DNA of 64,000 bases from Arthrobacter cryoconiti (GCF_020905375.1 NZ_JAJJBU010000027.1:1-64000), one strand, 5' to 3'. Positions 1 through 7,397 are shown, counted from the first letter of the stretch. Program-made: numbers and translations. The notes: generated by a model from the letters alone, not told the origin.

Positions 1-16
1 CCCCCCCCCCCCCCCC
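1..16. repeat. Poly-C homopolymer at window start
   Basis: Sixteen consecutive C residues open the window and run straight into a ribosome-binding region. Such a run is unusual here and may mark a contig edge or a homopolymer-length error rather than a biological element. Confidence 0.6.
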
Positions 17-35
17 GAATCAAGGTAGGAAAATC

Positions 36-392
36 ATGGCACCCACCATCATCATCGCCGGCTACCCCCTCCCCTTGCCCGTCACCCTCCCGAACGTCAC
101 CCGGGACCCGTTCATTGACGACAACGCCTGGCTACTCACCAGAGACCAGGCAACCATCCTCCTGGACGCCTGAAAAGACGCCCCCGCCGACGGACCCGAC
201 ATCATCCGCGAATGGGAGCGCTTCGAAATCGGCCTCATCGCAACCGCCCTCACCATGGACGGAACCACCAACATCAGCGGCTGGGAAGCCGCCGACGGAT
301 CCGACGGCAGCGATACCTACAGCACCGAAAACATGCCCTTCGACTTCACCATCACCCCAGTAGTGTGGAAGCCAATCGCAACGCCAGCATGA
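36..392 (+). pseudogene. Small hypothetical gene with in-frame TGA
   Basis: The reading frame opens with ATG after an AAGGTAGGAAAA-type ribosome site and runs to a TGA at the end of the interval. It is interrupted by one TGA at 171-173. Coding character continues smoothly in the same frame on both sides (LLDA-stop-KDAPADG... to ...VVWKPIATPA), so the break looks like a single TGG-to-TGA nonsense change in a protein of about 118 residues. The product is acidic and soluble, and I do not recognise a family. It sits at the head of a run of phage/plasmid-style small genes. A sequencing error or readthrough remain possible. Confidence 0.6.
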
Positions 393-438
393 ACCCCAGA
401 GACCGCAACGGAAACAGCCAAACAGAGAGCCGAGCGAC

Positions 439-756
439 ATGACCAACGCAGGACCGCTAGACCAGGCAGCGGACACGGCCAACTCGGCCGTTTACGCAAT
501 GAGCCTTGTCCTTGACCTCACGGCGGAAGGGGCCACAGCCGCTGATGCATCAGCTGCCACGTACAAACTCGCGGCAGCCCTTGACACGATCGCCCTAATG
601 CTCGGCCGTATCGGAACCAGCCAGAACGCCGCCACGGAAGCTGAAACCGTTGCCATGGCCCAATGCGCCGCGCACGTCCATAAAGCCTCTGAGACGGCCA
701 GGGAAGCCGCCGCAATGACCCTAAACCGCCACGACACCACGGAGGACAAACAATGA
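439..756 (+). CDS. Hypothetical small alanine-rich protein
   Basis: A 105-residue, strongly alanine-rich, probably all-helical soluble protein with no signal peptide or membrane segment. The stop codon overlaps the next ATG (ATGA), so it is translationally coupled to the zinc-finger protein downstream. No family is recognised. The only functional hint is its place in a cluster of small accessory genes. Confidence 0.65.
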   Translation: MTNAGPLDQAADTANSAVYAMSLVLDLTAEGATAADASAATYKLAAALDTIALMLGRIGTSQNAATEAETVAMAQCAAHVHKASETAREAAAMTLNRHDTTEDKQ

Positions 757-1148
757 TTACCCCAACCAGCGCCGAACAGCACAGCGCGAGCGAAACCCAG
801 GAAACAAGCCCCGTCCGCCGCGTAGCCTGCCCCCGCTGCCAGGCAGGGAAAGGCGAAGCGTGCCACACCAGCGGCGGGGCACCGGCCCAAAGCTCACACG
901 CGGCCCGCTGGGATCACGCCAAAACGCGATTCCGCACCGAAGAAATGGTTTTTGAGCTCCGCGAGGACGACCCCCGTTTCAACCTCAACAAAGGCGATTT
1001 GCTCGCGTGCGTGGACTATCCACTAGACGCCAAAGTGACCGCGCTCCGCAGGATCAGCGACGGCTACGACCCCGAATGCAACCAGTACATAGCCGCCGTG
1101 CGGTTCGTAGCGTTCGCCAACGAATACACGGCCTACGCCGAAGCCTGA
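753..1148 (+). CDS. Phage-type zinc-binding protein
   Basis: A 131-residue protein. Residues about 27-55 carry a CPRC-x5-C-x-H...H-x3-R-x2-H pattern (CPRCQAGKGEACH, then SSHAARWDH), the arrangement of the small zinc-binding modules common in actinobacteriophage and plasmid proteins. The C-terminal half is unrecognised. The ATG overlaps the preceding stop, so it is probably co-translated with the upstream gene. A nucleic-acid-binding role is inferred from the finger only. Confidence 0.65.
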   Translation: MITPTSAEQHSASETQETSPVRRVACPRCQAGKGEACHTSGGAPAQSSHAARWDHAKTRFRTEEMVFELREDDPRFNLNKGDLLACVDYPLDAKVTALRRISDGYDPECNQYIAAVRFVAFANEYTAYAEA

Positions 1149-1181
1149 GACAAAGCCAGCCACCTTGCAATGCCCTCTGCG

Positions 1182-1469
1182 TCACCCAACAGAGTCCAAA
1201 TCAGCGATGAACAAATCGGCAATCTCGTAGTCATAACCCCGACGACGGTTCAATATCCTCATCGCCATGCGGTGAGCATTGGGTAAGTCGTGGACGGTTG
1301 CGCCCGTCAACACATCGAGCACGACAGGGTCTTTGCTCTCGAATTCCAACCCCGTGCCGTCATCATAGACTTCCATCCGTGAGGCCCAGGATTCAATGGT
1401 GGCATTTACGGCTAGAAACGTTGAAGCTACTGAGACAATGACCAGGAGCCCTGACGGGTTGCTTGTCAC
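1182..1469 (-). CDS. Hypothetical protein, single N-terminal membrane segment
   Basis: About 95 residues from a GTG start. The frame is open further upstream but would then overlap the neighbouring gene by about 50 bp, so the start is uncertain. The N-terminus has a hydrophobic stretch (GLLVIVSVASTFLAVNA), followed by an acidic soluble part ending in NRRRGYDYEIADLFIADLD. It is probably a small membrane-anchored protein, last in a three-gene minus-strand operon. Function unknown. Confidence 0.5.
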   Translation of the reverse strand: MTSNPSGLLVIVSVASTFLAVNATIESWASRMEVYDDGTGLEFESKDPVVLDVLTGATVHDLPNAHRMAMRILNRRRGYDYEIADLFIADLDSVG

Positions 1470-1527
1470 AGTAAGGTCAGTGCGAAGCCGATGAGGGCCC
1501 TCCCCACCGCCAGACTTCAGCCCCGCT

Positions 1528-2019
1528 CTACTCCCGCCGGAACCCACGGCGCCCTCCAAGCACCCGTTCCAGCTCGTCATTCCTGGACAAATGGCCCTGG
1601 AGGATGGTGACGCTCATCCAGGCCATGCTTATGTCCCTGCGAAGCTGATCGAATCCGCCCTGACCGCGGTACGTGCTTTCCATCGACTCCATGTGAATGC
1701 CTGGTTCGCCAACGACACTCAACCCGTTCTCCAGAATCTCCGCGGACTCGTCAATGACGTGCGCCAGGATGCCCTGCATCTTCATTGCAATTGCTGCGAA
1801 GCTCTCCACCGCCGATTCATAGGCGAAACGGGCAGTCATGAGCAGCTGCTCATTGGTGATGGACCGAGATCTGCCGATGTAGTAGTTCGGGCCGAATTTT
1901 CCGTCGTGAAGAATATATCCAGTCTCAATGAGCCAGGTCAGCAGCTCCTTGTCCAGCCCAGCCGCCTTGGCATACGCCGCAGCCGTGACGCTGTCGCCTG
2001 ACGGGGCCGAGTTAGCCAT
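1528..2019 (-). CDS. Hypothetical protein
   Basis: A 163-residue soluble protein beginning at an ATG preceded by GGCGGAG. The N-terminal 45 residues (AAAYAKAAGLDKELLTWLIETGYI) look like a helix-turn-helix or winged-helix start, and the rest is predominantly helical. It follows the 48-residue gene upstream by six bases, so the two form an operon. No family is recognised; a DNA-binding role is only suggested. Confidence 0.6.
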   Translation of the reverse strand: MANSAPSGDSVTAAAYAKAAGLDKELLTWLIETGYILHDGKFGPNYYIGRSRSITNEQLLMTARFAYESAVESFAAIAMKMQGILAHVIDESAEILENGLSVVGEPGIHMESMESTYRGQGGFDQLRRDISMAWMSVTILQGHLSRNDELERVLGGRRGFRRE

Positions 2020-2025
2020 CTCCGC

Positions 2026-2172
2026 CTACCTGGTCACTCGGATGGAGATCAGCCTGCAACCGTCCGGAACCAATGTATTTAGCTTCGTCAGGGCCTTGAC
2101 GTAGTCATCATCGACCGCCTCAATACGGCTTGTCTCATCATCGGCATTGGCTACCGTTCCCACCAGAATCAT
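2026..2172 (-). CDS. Small acidic hypothetical protein (48 aa)
   Basis: A 48-codon frame starts at ATG after a GGATGAG site and ends six bases before the next gene on the same strand. The peptide is acidic and regular (MILVGTVANADDETSRIEAV, then DDDYVKALTKLN). It reads as a genuine small protein heading the minus-strand operon. Function unknown. Confidence 0.5.
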   Translation of the reverse strand: MILVGTVANADDETSRIEAVDDDYVKALTKLNTLVPDGCRLISIRVTR

Positions 2173-2280
2173 GGACTCATCCTAGGCCCACACCGAACGC
2201 CTGGCCTTCCCGTCCTTTTGCGTCCCAAGCCAAAATTTCCTGATCTGCATATTTGGACCTCATAACCTTCCGAAACTTGG

Positions 2281-2338
2281 TTGACAGGCGAAACACTCGG
2301 GCGTATATTTATATATGTCAGATCGAGTTAAAGAAAGG
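2281..2338 (+). promoter_or_regulatory. Family A promoter with TGTCAGAT box, copy 1
   Basis: TTGACA (2281-2286), a 17-bp spacer and TATATT (2304-2309) form a near-consensus housekeeping promoter. The next bases, TATATATGTCAGATCGAGT, are shared almost exactly by six promoters in the window and would span the transcription start. An AAGAAAGG ribosome site follows before ATG 2347. Confidence 0.85.
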
Positions 2339-2346
2339 TGGAAGTC

Positions 2347-2847
2347 ATGAGCGCTTTCATTACCAGCAAGGACACCGTGGATCTTCTGACCACGGCCGCA
2401 ATGGTCATCACAGGAGGGCTGGGCATTCCGAACAAGGAGGCAGTCGATCCCGCAGCAGTCGCCACGGCTGACCAGACGGGGCAAATGTTGGTCAACGCCA
2501 ACTACGCCTCGGTCAACTACCGCTACTCCGAGGACGAAAAGCCCTACGAATACACTTGGCAGCCTGTTGCCGAGCTGATCGAGGCCACCGTCTCCCCCTT
2601 TGTTTGGATGCAGGTATTCCAGGCGGCTGCCTGCTTCGAATACCAGGCCTGCGAGAGCCCTGACTGGGCGGAATCGGAAACCTGCAAATTCATCACGTTG
2701 ATTCGCAAATTCATCGACGGCGCCCTGGTGGATTGGCCCAAGGTGGGTATCCCCCACCGCCCTGGAAAGCAAGAATGGCGCGGACTGGACGAGTGCTCCT
2801 GGGACTGGACGCGAGACCAGGGATTTCCTCAATCCATGAACGCCTAA
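2347..2847 (+). CDS. Conserved plasmid/phage hypothetical protein
   Basis: A 166-residue soluble protein. The ATG is chosen because AAGAAAGGTGG lies just upstream; GTG 2338 is an in-frame alternative. The N-terminus (MSAFITSKDTVDLLTTAAM), the NYASVNYRYSE segment and FEYQACESPDW resemble a family of actinobacterial plasmid and phage proteins that I recall only as uncharacterised. It is the first gene behind a family A promoter, with at least one further gene in the same direction. Confidence 0.7.
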   Translation: MSAFITSKDTVDLLTTAAMVITGGLGIPNKEAVDPAAVATADQTGQMLVNANYASVNYRYSEDEKPYEYTWQPVAELIEATVSPFVWMQVFQAAACFEYQACESPDWAESETCKFITLIRKFIDGALVDWPKVGIPHRPGKQEWRGLDECSWDWTRDQGFPQSMNA

Positions 2848-2899
2848 CAGTCGTGGGGGGCGGCCCGCAGGCTGCCCCCCACGCAGAAAAGGACATGCC

Positions 2900-3181
2900 A
2901 TGGTTACCCTGGCCAATGCGCTCAAACTCAGCGCCGAACATCCCGACCAATACCAAACCCCCTCCGCCGAGGACAAGGCTCCCTTGCGCCCAGGAAACCT
3001 TGTGAAGATCCGTTTTGAGAGCCAGGGATGGATTGAAGGAATGTGGGTCCGTATAACCCACCGCCACGGGCGAGATCTCCAGGGGACGCTGGAGAATGCT
3101 CCGTTTCTTCTGGACGCTGTGCTGGCACGCGGGGACACCATCACCTTCAGCCTCGACAACATCCTGGACATCGAAAACTAG
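2900..3181 (+). CDS. Hypothetical protein with DUF2314-like fold
   Basis: A 93-residue protein starting at ATG after GAAAAGGACA. The pattern GMWVRITHRHGRDLQGTLEN followed by LARGDTITFSLDNILDI resembles small beta-barrel proteins of the DUF2314 type (WVrV...G...G.l.N.p....l..GD.v.f....I.Di). Probably co-transcribed with the preceding gene. A GGGGGCGGC...GCTGCCCCCC inverted repeat lies in the short gap before it. Function unknown. Confidence 0.65.
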   Translation: MVTLANALKLSAEHPDQYQTPSAEDKAPLRPGNLVKIRFESQGWIEGMWVRITHRHGRDLQGTLENAPFLLDAVLARGDTITFSLDNILDIEN

Positions 3182-3209
3182 CCCAGACAAGTGCAAGCCA
3201 GGCCGCTAT

Positions 3210-3246
3210 GTCCGAAACAGCCAGATGCAGACACCTTGAGTTGATA
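3210..3246 (+). promoter_or_regulatory. Family B element, copy 1
   Basis: GTCCGAAAC, exactly 20 bp, then AGTTGATA. This is the most divergent of six 37-bp elements with the same two blocks and identical spacing. It lies 57 bp before ATG 3304. The 20-bp middle is nearly the same as in the copy at 4363 (CAGCCAGAT...CACCTTG), so these two form a sub-pair. Confidence 0.65.
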
Positions 3247-3303
3247 GTGCACCCAAGCGCAACGACAAATATCAACGGCGACTACTGAGAGAGGAACCGA
3301 CCA

Positions 3304-3501
3304 ATGGCCCATCGATTCACGTTCACCGTCGAGGTGTCCACAGAACGCACCGAAGGTAAGTTTGCCAGCCGTGAAGACCAGGCACAGGCAATCCTTGAAG
3401 AACTCGAAGGAGCCGACCCGAGCGAAATCTCCGGGATTGGCGCAGATGGAGACAGCACCTACGAAATCGTCAACTGGGAAGTCACCAGCGACGACACCTA
3501 A
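3304..3501 (+). CDS. Small hypothetical protein
   Basis: A 65-residue acidic protein starting at ATG after GAGAGGAAC. It alternates short strands and a helix (HRFTFTVEVSTERTEGKF, then REDQAQAILEELEG), suggesting a compact alpha/beta fold. First gene behind family B copy 1. No family is recognised. Confidence 0.6.
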   Translation: MAHRFTFTVEVSTERTEGKFASREDQAQAILEELEGADPSEISGIGADGDSTYEIVNWEVTSDDT

Positions 3502-3542
3502 ACGAGCTCCGCTAACCACACCCCCTGAAAGCGAGAACACTC

Positions 3543-3788
3543 ATGTCCTCCCAAATGACCAGCCTAGGCAACACTTCCAAGCCCGGGTCCACACTCTCCC
3601 GAGCAACCACCGCACCCGGCGCACTCTCCACCCTCGACATTGCCAGGGTAGCCAAAGACGCTGACCGCAAAAGAGCCAACCTGTTCTTTCTCGGCGACCT
3701 AGGGCAGGGGAAAGGCTACTTCATGAAAAACCGCCTGGTTGCTGCCATGAAGGCCACGTCCACCACCACGAATGGCACCGGCAAATGA
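3543..3788 (+). CDS. P-loop fragment resembling conjugation ATPase
   Basis: An 81-residue protein. Residues about 45-62 (NLFFLGDLGQGKGYFMKNRL) closely resemble the Walker A region of VirB4/TraG-like ATPases encoded by actinobacterial conjugative elements, where the usual motif is GDLGxGKS. Here Ser/Thr after the Lys is Gly, and the protein stops soon after the loop with no Walker B. It may be a remnant of a transfer ATPase or a small P-loop-bearing peptide. Its stop overlaps the next ATG, and the window's intact VirB4-like gene lies elsewhere. Confidence 0.5.
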   Translation: MSSQMTSLGNTSKPGSTLSRATTAPGALSTLDIARVAKDADRKRANLFFLGDLGQGKGYFMKNRLVAAMKATSTTTNGTGK

Positions 3789-4309
3789 CCAGATCACTCT
3801 CTCAAGCAGTTGAATGCTTAGCCACCACGACCCTCAAGTGGGGCCGCTTTGAAGCCCCCCAATTACCAGTGAGCATGGCCACCGGCCGCGCCACCCTCTC
3901 GCTGGTCATCTTTCCCCCAGGGACCACCTCAGAAGAGGCCAAGCTAATCGCCGTGGCAAGAGGGTTCCGAACATTTGGGTGGGTCTTCGCCGTACACCTG
4001 GGCGCCTGCATTTTCTTCCTCTTCGGGGGAGTCATCGGGGCTCTGGTTGGCATAGGTGCCGCAATCACACTTTGGGTTCTCGGCGTTACAATCACTCGCC
4101 TACAGGCCGGAAGACCCCTCCAAAATTGCCAAATTGTTTCCCTGGATATTCGCCGGGGCGGGATACCCTCAACGTATGGCCCACTGGCCGAACTTGATTC
4201 GCTAGCCAAGCGCTTTGACGACCTGGACCGAAACGGCCAGCTCACCCCCGCTCAATACGAGTTCCACTGGGCGCAGCTCTACGAACGAGCTGCCCAAATC
4301 GGCAACTGA
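3785..4309 (+). CDS. DUF6611-like membrane protein
   Basis: A 174-residue protein with an ATG overlapping the upstream stop. Residues about 60-105 form two adjacent membrane helices (TFGWVFAVHLGACIFFLF, then GVIGALVGIGAAITLWVLG), flanked by a WGRFEAP...LVIFPPGT N-terminal domain and a C-terminal helical SHOCT-like tail (LDRNGQLTPAQYEFHWAQLY). This matches the uncharacterised DUF6611-type layout from memory. Co-transcribed with the two genes before it. Function unknown. Confidence 0.6.
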   Translation: MTRSLSQAVECLATTTLKWGRFEAPQLPVSMATGRATLSLVIFPPGTTSEEAKLIAVARGFRTFGWVFAVHLGACIFFLFGGVIGALVGIGAAITLWVLGVTITRLQAGRPLQNCQIVSLDIRRGGIPSTYGPLAELDSLAKRFDDLDRNGQLTPAQYEFHWAQLYERAAQIGN

Positions 4310-4362
4310 CTCCCCCTCCTTTACGGCTCCGAGAACCGACTACGAACATCGGCGAGACAGCT

Positions 4363-4399
4363 GTCCGAAACAGCCAGATCAAGTCACCTTGGGTTGGTA
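4363..4399 (+). promoter_or_regulatory. Family B element, copy 2
   Basis: GTCCGAAAC, 20 bp, GGTTGGTA. It sits 51 bp before ATG 4450 and shares most of its middle with copy 1. Within that middle, CAGATCAAGT also matches the family A box at 35813, which may be coincidence. Confidence 0.7.
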
Positions 4400-4449
4400 C
4401 AGAGGAGCTTTCCAACCACGGAGACGCAACGCAGAGACCAGGGCAAAAT

Positions 4450-4809
4450 ATGTCACACGTACTCAGGAAAACAGTTCCCAGTCCCGTCCGGCCACGACAC
4501 CCCCGGCAGGCCCACGGAACCGTCCAGACACCTTCCCAGGCCGCTCATTGTGACAGGCCGGCCCTCGACGCGAGTCACCCACAGCAGACCACCCGAGGCC
4601 TTTCCGGGACGCCGAGCAGGTCTTTCCGAAAGGCCAACGCCCAAAGCTTCAGCATCGACCTGGACACCGCCACTCCCGCACCAACAGCCTCCGTGGAACC
4701 CCGAACCTTTCTGCCCTTGGTAACAGGCGCATGCTTCCACGCCAGGCACGAGCTCTGCACCGAATTTCCCTGCGACTGCAATTGCCATCCACGTTCACCC
4801 AAGTCGTGA
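4450..4809 (+). CDS. Hypothetical Cys/His-rich C-terminal protein
   Basis: A 119-residue protein. The N-terminal 80 residues are low-complexity (Ser, Pro, Thr, Arg). The C-terminus carries CFHARHELCTEFPCDCNCH, a compact run of six Cys/His ligands like the tails of many small actinophage proteins and probably a metal site. The ATG is chosen by its distance from family B copy 2. The N-terminal boundary is uncertain and the gene is supported mainly by the conserved-looking tail. Confidence 0.45.
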   Translation: MSHVLRKTVPSPVRPRHPRQAHGTVQTPSQAAHCDRPALDASHPQQTTRGLSGTPSRSFRKANAQSFSIDLDTATPAPTASVEPRTFLPLVTGACFHARHELCTEFPCDCNCHPRSPKS

Positions 4810-4845
4810 ATTTCAGCCCACCAACCAGCACCGCGGAGCAAGCAC

Positions 4846-5049
4846 ATGGCAACCCCACCCATCAGCAATGAAGAGCTTGAGTACCAACTCGAAGTCGCCA
4901 AAGCTGACGTCATCGAGCTCCAACAGGCAGGGCACACCAGTGCGGCCGCCGCCTATTTCAGCATCCAGGCCACCCTTGAGCGATTCCTTAGCCTCTCCCC
5001 TGCCAGCTCCCCAATCGAAGCCTCGGACCACACCCAAAGACGGTCATGA
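4846..5049 (+). CDS. Small hypothetical helical protein
   Basis: A 67-residue protein whose first 50 residues form an amphipathic helical hairpin (NEELEYQLEVAKADVIELQQ), with a polar tail. The ATG follows GGAGCAAGCAC. It is the last gene before a family A promoter and likely belongs to the transcript from family B copy 2. No family is recognised. Confidence 0.55.
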   Translation: MATPPISNEELEYQLEVAKADVIELQQAGHTSAAAAYFSIQATLERFLSLSPASSPIEASDHTQRRS

Positions 5050-5056
5050 AACTAGG

Positions 5057-5114
5057 TTGACACCACTCCAATAAGTTCGATAGATTATATATGTCAGATC
5101 GAATAAAAGAGAGG
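5057..5114 (+). promoter_or_regulatory. Family A promoter with TGTCAGAT box, copy 2
   Basis: TTGACA (5057-5062), an 18-bp spacer and TAGATT (5081-5086), followed directly by ATATATGTCAGATCGA and an AGAGAGG ribosome site before ATG 5122. Confidence 0.85.
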
Positions 5115-5121
5115 TTTCACA

Positions 5122-5493
5122 ATGTCACTCATCAAGGTACTCATCATCCCGGCTAGCCCCTTGGAGCCCGCCACGGCAACCGACATCGAAGCGGGCCTGG
5201 TCAGCCTCCAGAGTCAGGTTGGGGGCTACATCGAGTCAGTCCCCGGCGGCGATTTCAACGGGGCCTCAGCGGACAGCTGGTGCGCTTACGTCAACGAAGA
5301 AGGCAAGGTCCTCAACCTTCCGGTGAACGTGCGGGCAACGGCCATCATGCATTCCATCGAGAAGATCCACCCTTGGGACACCATCAACGGGCCCATGGTC
5401 GTCGTGGGTGTCGATGGAGACGGCGAGAGCGTAGACGCCCCGGAGGAACTGACCGCCGGCCGACTGCTGGAAATCCTCAACAAGGCCGCCTGA
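5122..5493 (+). CDS. DUF3846 domain protein
   Basis: A 123-residue protein whose whole length fits the DUF3846 pattern: an N-terminal strand (IKVLIIPA), LQSQVGGYIESVPG, YVNEEGKVLNLPVN and a GPMVVVGVDGDG strand-turn. DUF3846 proteins are common on actinobacterial plasmids and in phages, and their role is not established. It is a single-gene unit between a family A promoter and a terminator. Confidence 0.75.
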   Translation: MSLIKVLIIPASPLEPATATDIEAGLVSLQSQVGGYIESVPGGDFNGASADSWCAYVNEEGKVLNLPVNVRATAIMHSIEKIHPWDTINGPMVVVGVDGDGESVDAPEELTAGRLLEILNKAA

Positions 5494-5499
5494 GGATAG

Positions 5500-5538
5500 G
5501 CCCGGGGCCGGGGCAACCTCCTGACCCCGGGCTTCTTC
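5500..5538 (+). terminator. Intrinsic terminator, convergent genes
   Basis: GCCCGGGG (5500-5507) pairs with CCCCGGGC (5525-5532), followed by TTCTTCT. It lies between the DUF3846 gene and a convergent minus-strand gene. Confidence 0.7.
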
Positions 5539-5547
5539 TGGGAGGGC

Positions 5548-6099
5548 TTAGCCCTTAACCTTGCGGATCTGGAGCTCGAACCCTGCCGGCACGGCTTCCA
5601 CTCGGGCATCAAGGTGAAACCCTTCCATGAGAAGCTTCTTCCGCTTGCCCTGGCGAATGTCACTGGCAAGGGAGATGGCCCGCCGATATCCATCCTCCGG
5701 ATACGCCTTCAAGGTAATCCACTCCCCCTCCGGCAGGGCCGGAAGATCAAGGCCACGGGTAGGCTGCGGGCCCGCGGATGCCGGCAGCCCCAAATCGACT
5801 GATGATCTGATTTCTGCTGCCGGCTGCGCCCGGAATTCGTCCACCACCCAACCCAGTGCCCTCTCATCAATCCTGCGATTGCCTGGAATAAGCTCCTGGA
5901 TCTCCTCCGGTGTGCTGGGCTCAAAGACAACCCCGTCAACGTAGCCGGCACCTGGTTCCAATTCTGGATAGCGGTGCCAGGAGCTGGTGTTTGGAACCCA
6001 GACGAAGAAATTCCGCGGTGACTTCAAGGCCCTTGCTCCAAGCCACAGCAGGTTGCCGTTCTCATCCTGGACCTTTTCAAAAGTGAACTGCTCGCTCAT
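5548..6099 (-). CDS. Hypothetical protein
   Basis: A 183-residue soluble acidic protein whose ATG overlaps the stop of the upstream RelA/SpoT-like gene. The N-terminal part (NLLWLGARALKSPRNFFVWV, then ERYP-like SWHRYPELEPG) looks like a beta-rich domain. The C-terminal part (WITLKAYPEDGYRRAISLAS) looks alpha/beta. Third gene of the HD-hydrolase, synthetase, unknown operon, so it could be an accessory or immunity component of that unit. No family is recognised. Confidence 0.6.
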   Translation of the reverse strand: MSEQFTFEKVQDENGNLLWLGARALKSPRNFFVWVPNTSSWHRYPELEPGAGYVDGVVFEPSTPEEIQELIPGNRRIDERALGWVVDEFRAQPAAEIRSSVDLGLPASAGPQPTRGLDLPALPEGEWITLKAYPEDGYRRAISLASDIRQGKRKKLLMEGFHLDARVEAVPAGFELQIRKVKG

Positions 6100-6905
6100 T
6101 TTTTCCTCACCTGTACTGGTACGCCGCCGAGCCTTCTCAAACTGTCGATCCCTGGTGGCTGAGGCAGGCCGTTGCTCATGGACTTCATTTTGGCCTCAAG
6201 TATCGGGCGCCCAGGGTCTCCTGGATCCAACCTCCTGGCGTCCTCATAGACCAGATGGACATCGTCCTTGACCTGCTGGGATCTGGCCGAATGGAACTGC
6301 AGTTCAAAGGTTCTTCCCGTTGGGCTTCTCACCAGCAGATGCAGCCCCTTGTAGCCGCTCCCATCAACGTAGGAGTGTTCGGCTTCCACGACTTCAAACC
6401 CTTGGCTCGTCAATTTTCTAATAGAGGCCTTGGCCGTCGGTACCAGGGCATCATGATCCCGCGCTTCAATCGTGTACCGGACAATGTCCGTCATACCGGC
6501 AGCAACCTCAGCCGGGGTCTTGGGGTGCTCAGAGCGGGCAGCAAGCTTCACCCGGTCATGAATCTTCCTAGCCAGGGATGATGGAGACTTGACGCGAAAC
6601 TCCAGCCCATGTGCCTTGGCACCGGCAGGCACCGCGCTCATCACGGCCGAGGTAATAGCCGGCTCTTCCTGGGAGATATCCGCAAGCGTGCCCACAGCCT
6701 CCGCCACCACCGGGCGGGGCAGCTGCCGCTCACGGGAGGACGCTTCCCAAAGCTCTGCAAGCTCGGGTTCGACATGGTGTCCAACGCTCCAAACGACATC
6801 GGGACGCCCTGGGACTGAATCCGGCAAGAGGTCCGAATGGGTCAATGCGGCAAGCCGACGAACATCTCGACACCTCGCACCACCCTCAGCACACGACTTA
6901 CACAC
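6096..6905 (-). CDS. RelA/SpoT-like nucleotide synthetase domain protein
   Basis: A 269-residue protein. Residues about 100-215 follow the RelA/SpoT synthetase pattern: FRVKSPSSLARKI (substrate loop), MTDIVRYTI (the D..R strand), SGYKGLHLLVRS (Y-x-G-L-H) and FELQFHSARS (E-x-Q). This family transfers pyrophosphate between nucleotides, making alarmones or, in toxic versions, other products. The N-terminus (MCKSCAEGGARC) is a Cys-rich stretch of unknown role. It starts at GTG overlapping the stop of the HD hydrolase gene (TAGTG). The pairing suggests an alarmone module or a toxSAS-type toxin with a hydrolase antidote. Activity cannot be judged from sequence alone. Confidence 0.7.
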   Translation of the reverse strand: MCKSCAEGGARCRDVRRLAALTHSDLLPDSVPGRPDVVWSVGHHVEPELAELWEASSRERQLPRPVVAEAVGTLADISQEEPAITSAVMSAVPAGAKAHGLEFRVKSPSSLARKIHDRVKLAARSEHPKTPAEVAAGMTDIVRYTIEARDHDALVPTAKASIRKLTSQGFEVVEAEHSYVDGSGYKGLHLLVRSPTGRTFELQFHSARSQQVKDDVHLVYEDARRLDPGDPGRPILEAKMKSMSNGLPQPPGIDSLRRLGGVPVQVRKK

Positions 6906-7360
6906 TAGGCCTCACCCAACAAGCGGTAGGCGTTGTCGTACTTCACCCGCAACCGCTGCGCGGTCACCTGGTCCAGCATGGCCACTCTCGCCGGATCGGT
7001 GTTGTCCTTCAAATCGGCAGCCTTAACCATCCTGGCAAGAAGATTGGCCCGAACCCTGGAGAAATACTCCTCAACCGGCTCCGCCTGCCTTTTCGTCATG
7101 GCATCCACGCCGGCAACCACGTCTGCAGTGAAGCCCATTTCCAGCAGCTGCGCGCAGCCAACTTCAGTGTCTTCTGCAACGTCGTGAAGCCAAGCCACCG
7201 CCACTGCCTCATCGGGGGCGTCCGGGAAGAGTCGGCGAACATTTGAAGCCACCCTGGCAGGGTGGCCAATGTAGTCTGCTCCGCTCTTATCCACCTGGCC
7301 GGCATGTGCCGCGGTGGCCACTTCAGCGGCCTTGGCAATGACTTCGCTTGCTGTTTCCAT
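6905..7360 (-). CDS. SpoT/MESH1-like HD hydrolase
   Basis: A 151-residue single-domain protein with the metal-binding pattern of SpoT and MESH1 hydrolases: H19, SGADYIGHP (H33), WLHDVAEDT (H59-D60, E63-D64) and AADLKDN. These enzymes remove pyrophosphate from (p)ppGpp. The length matches stand-alone small alarmone hydrolases. The gene leads a three-gene minus-strand operon and overlaps the RelA/SpoT-like gene, so it probably controls that enzyme's product. All ligands appear present, unlike pseudo-hydrolases. Confidence 0.8.
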   Translation of the reverse strand: METASEVIAKAAEVATAAHAGQVDKSGADYIGHPARVASNVRRLFPDAPDEAVAVAWLHDVAEDTEVGCAQLLEMGFTADVVAGVDAMTKRQAEPVEEYFSRVRANLLARMVKAADLKDNTDPARVAMLDQVTAQRLRVKYDNAYRLLGEA

Positions 7361-7397
7361 GCGTCCAGTCTATTTGAATCCTGACTAAGAAACAAGA

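Noticed and set aside
2067-2103. GTCCGGAAC followed by 20 bp, a possible seventh family B element
   Set aside because: The second block reads GGGCCTTG rather than NGTTGRTR, and it lies inside a minus-strand gene.
2260-3171. Long open frame on the minus strand opposite two plus-strand genes
   Set aside because: A shadow of the genes at 2347 and 2900, which have promoters and ribosome sites; high-GC DNA produces such frames.
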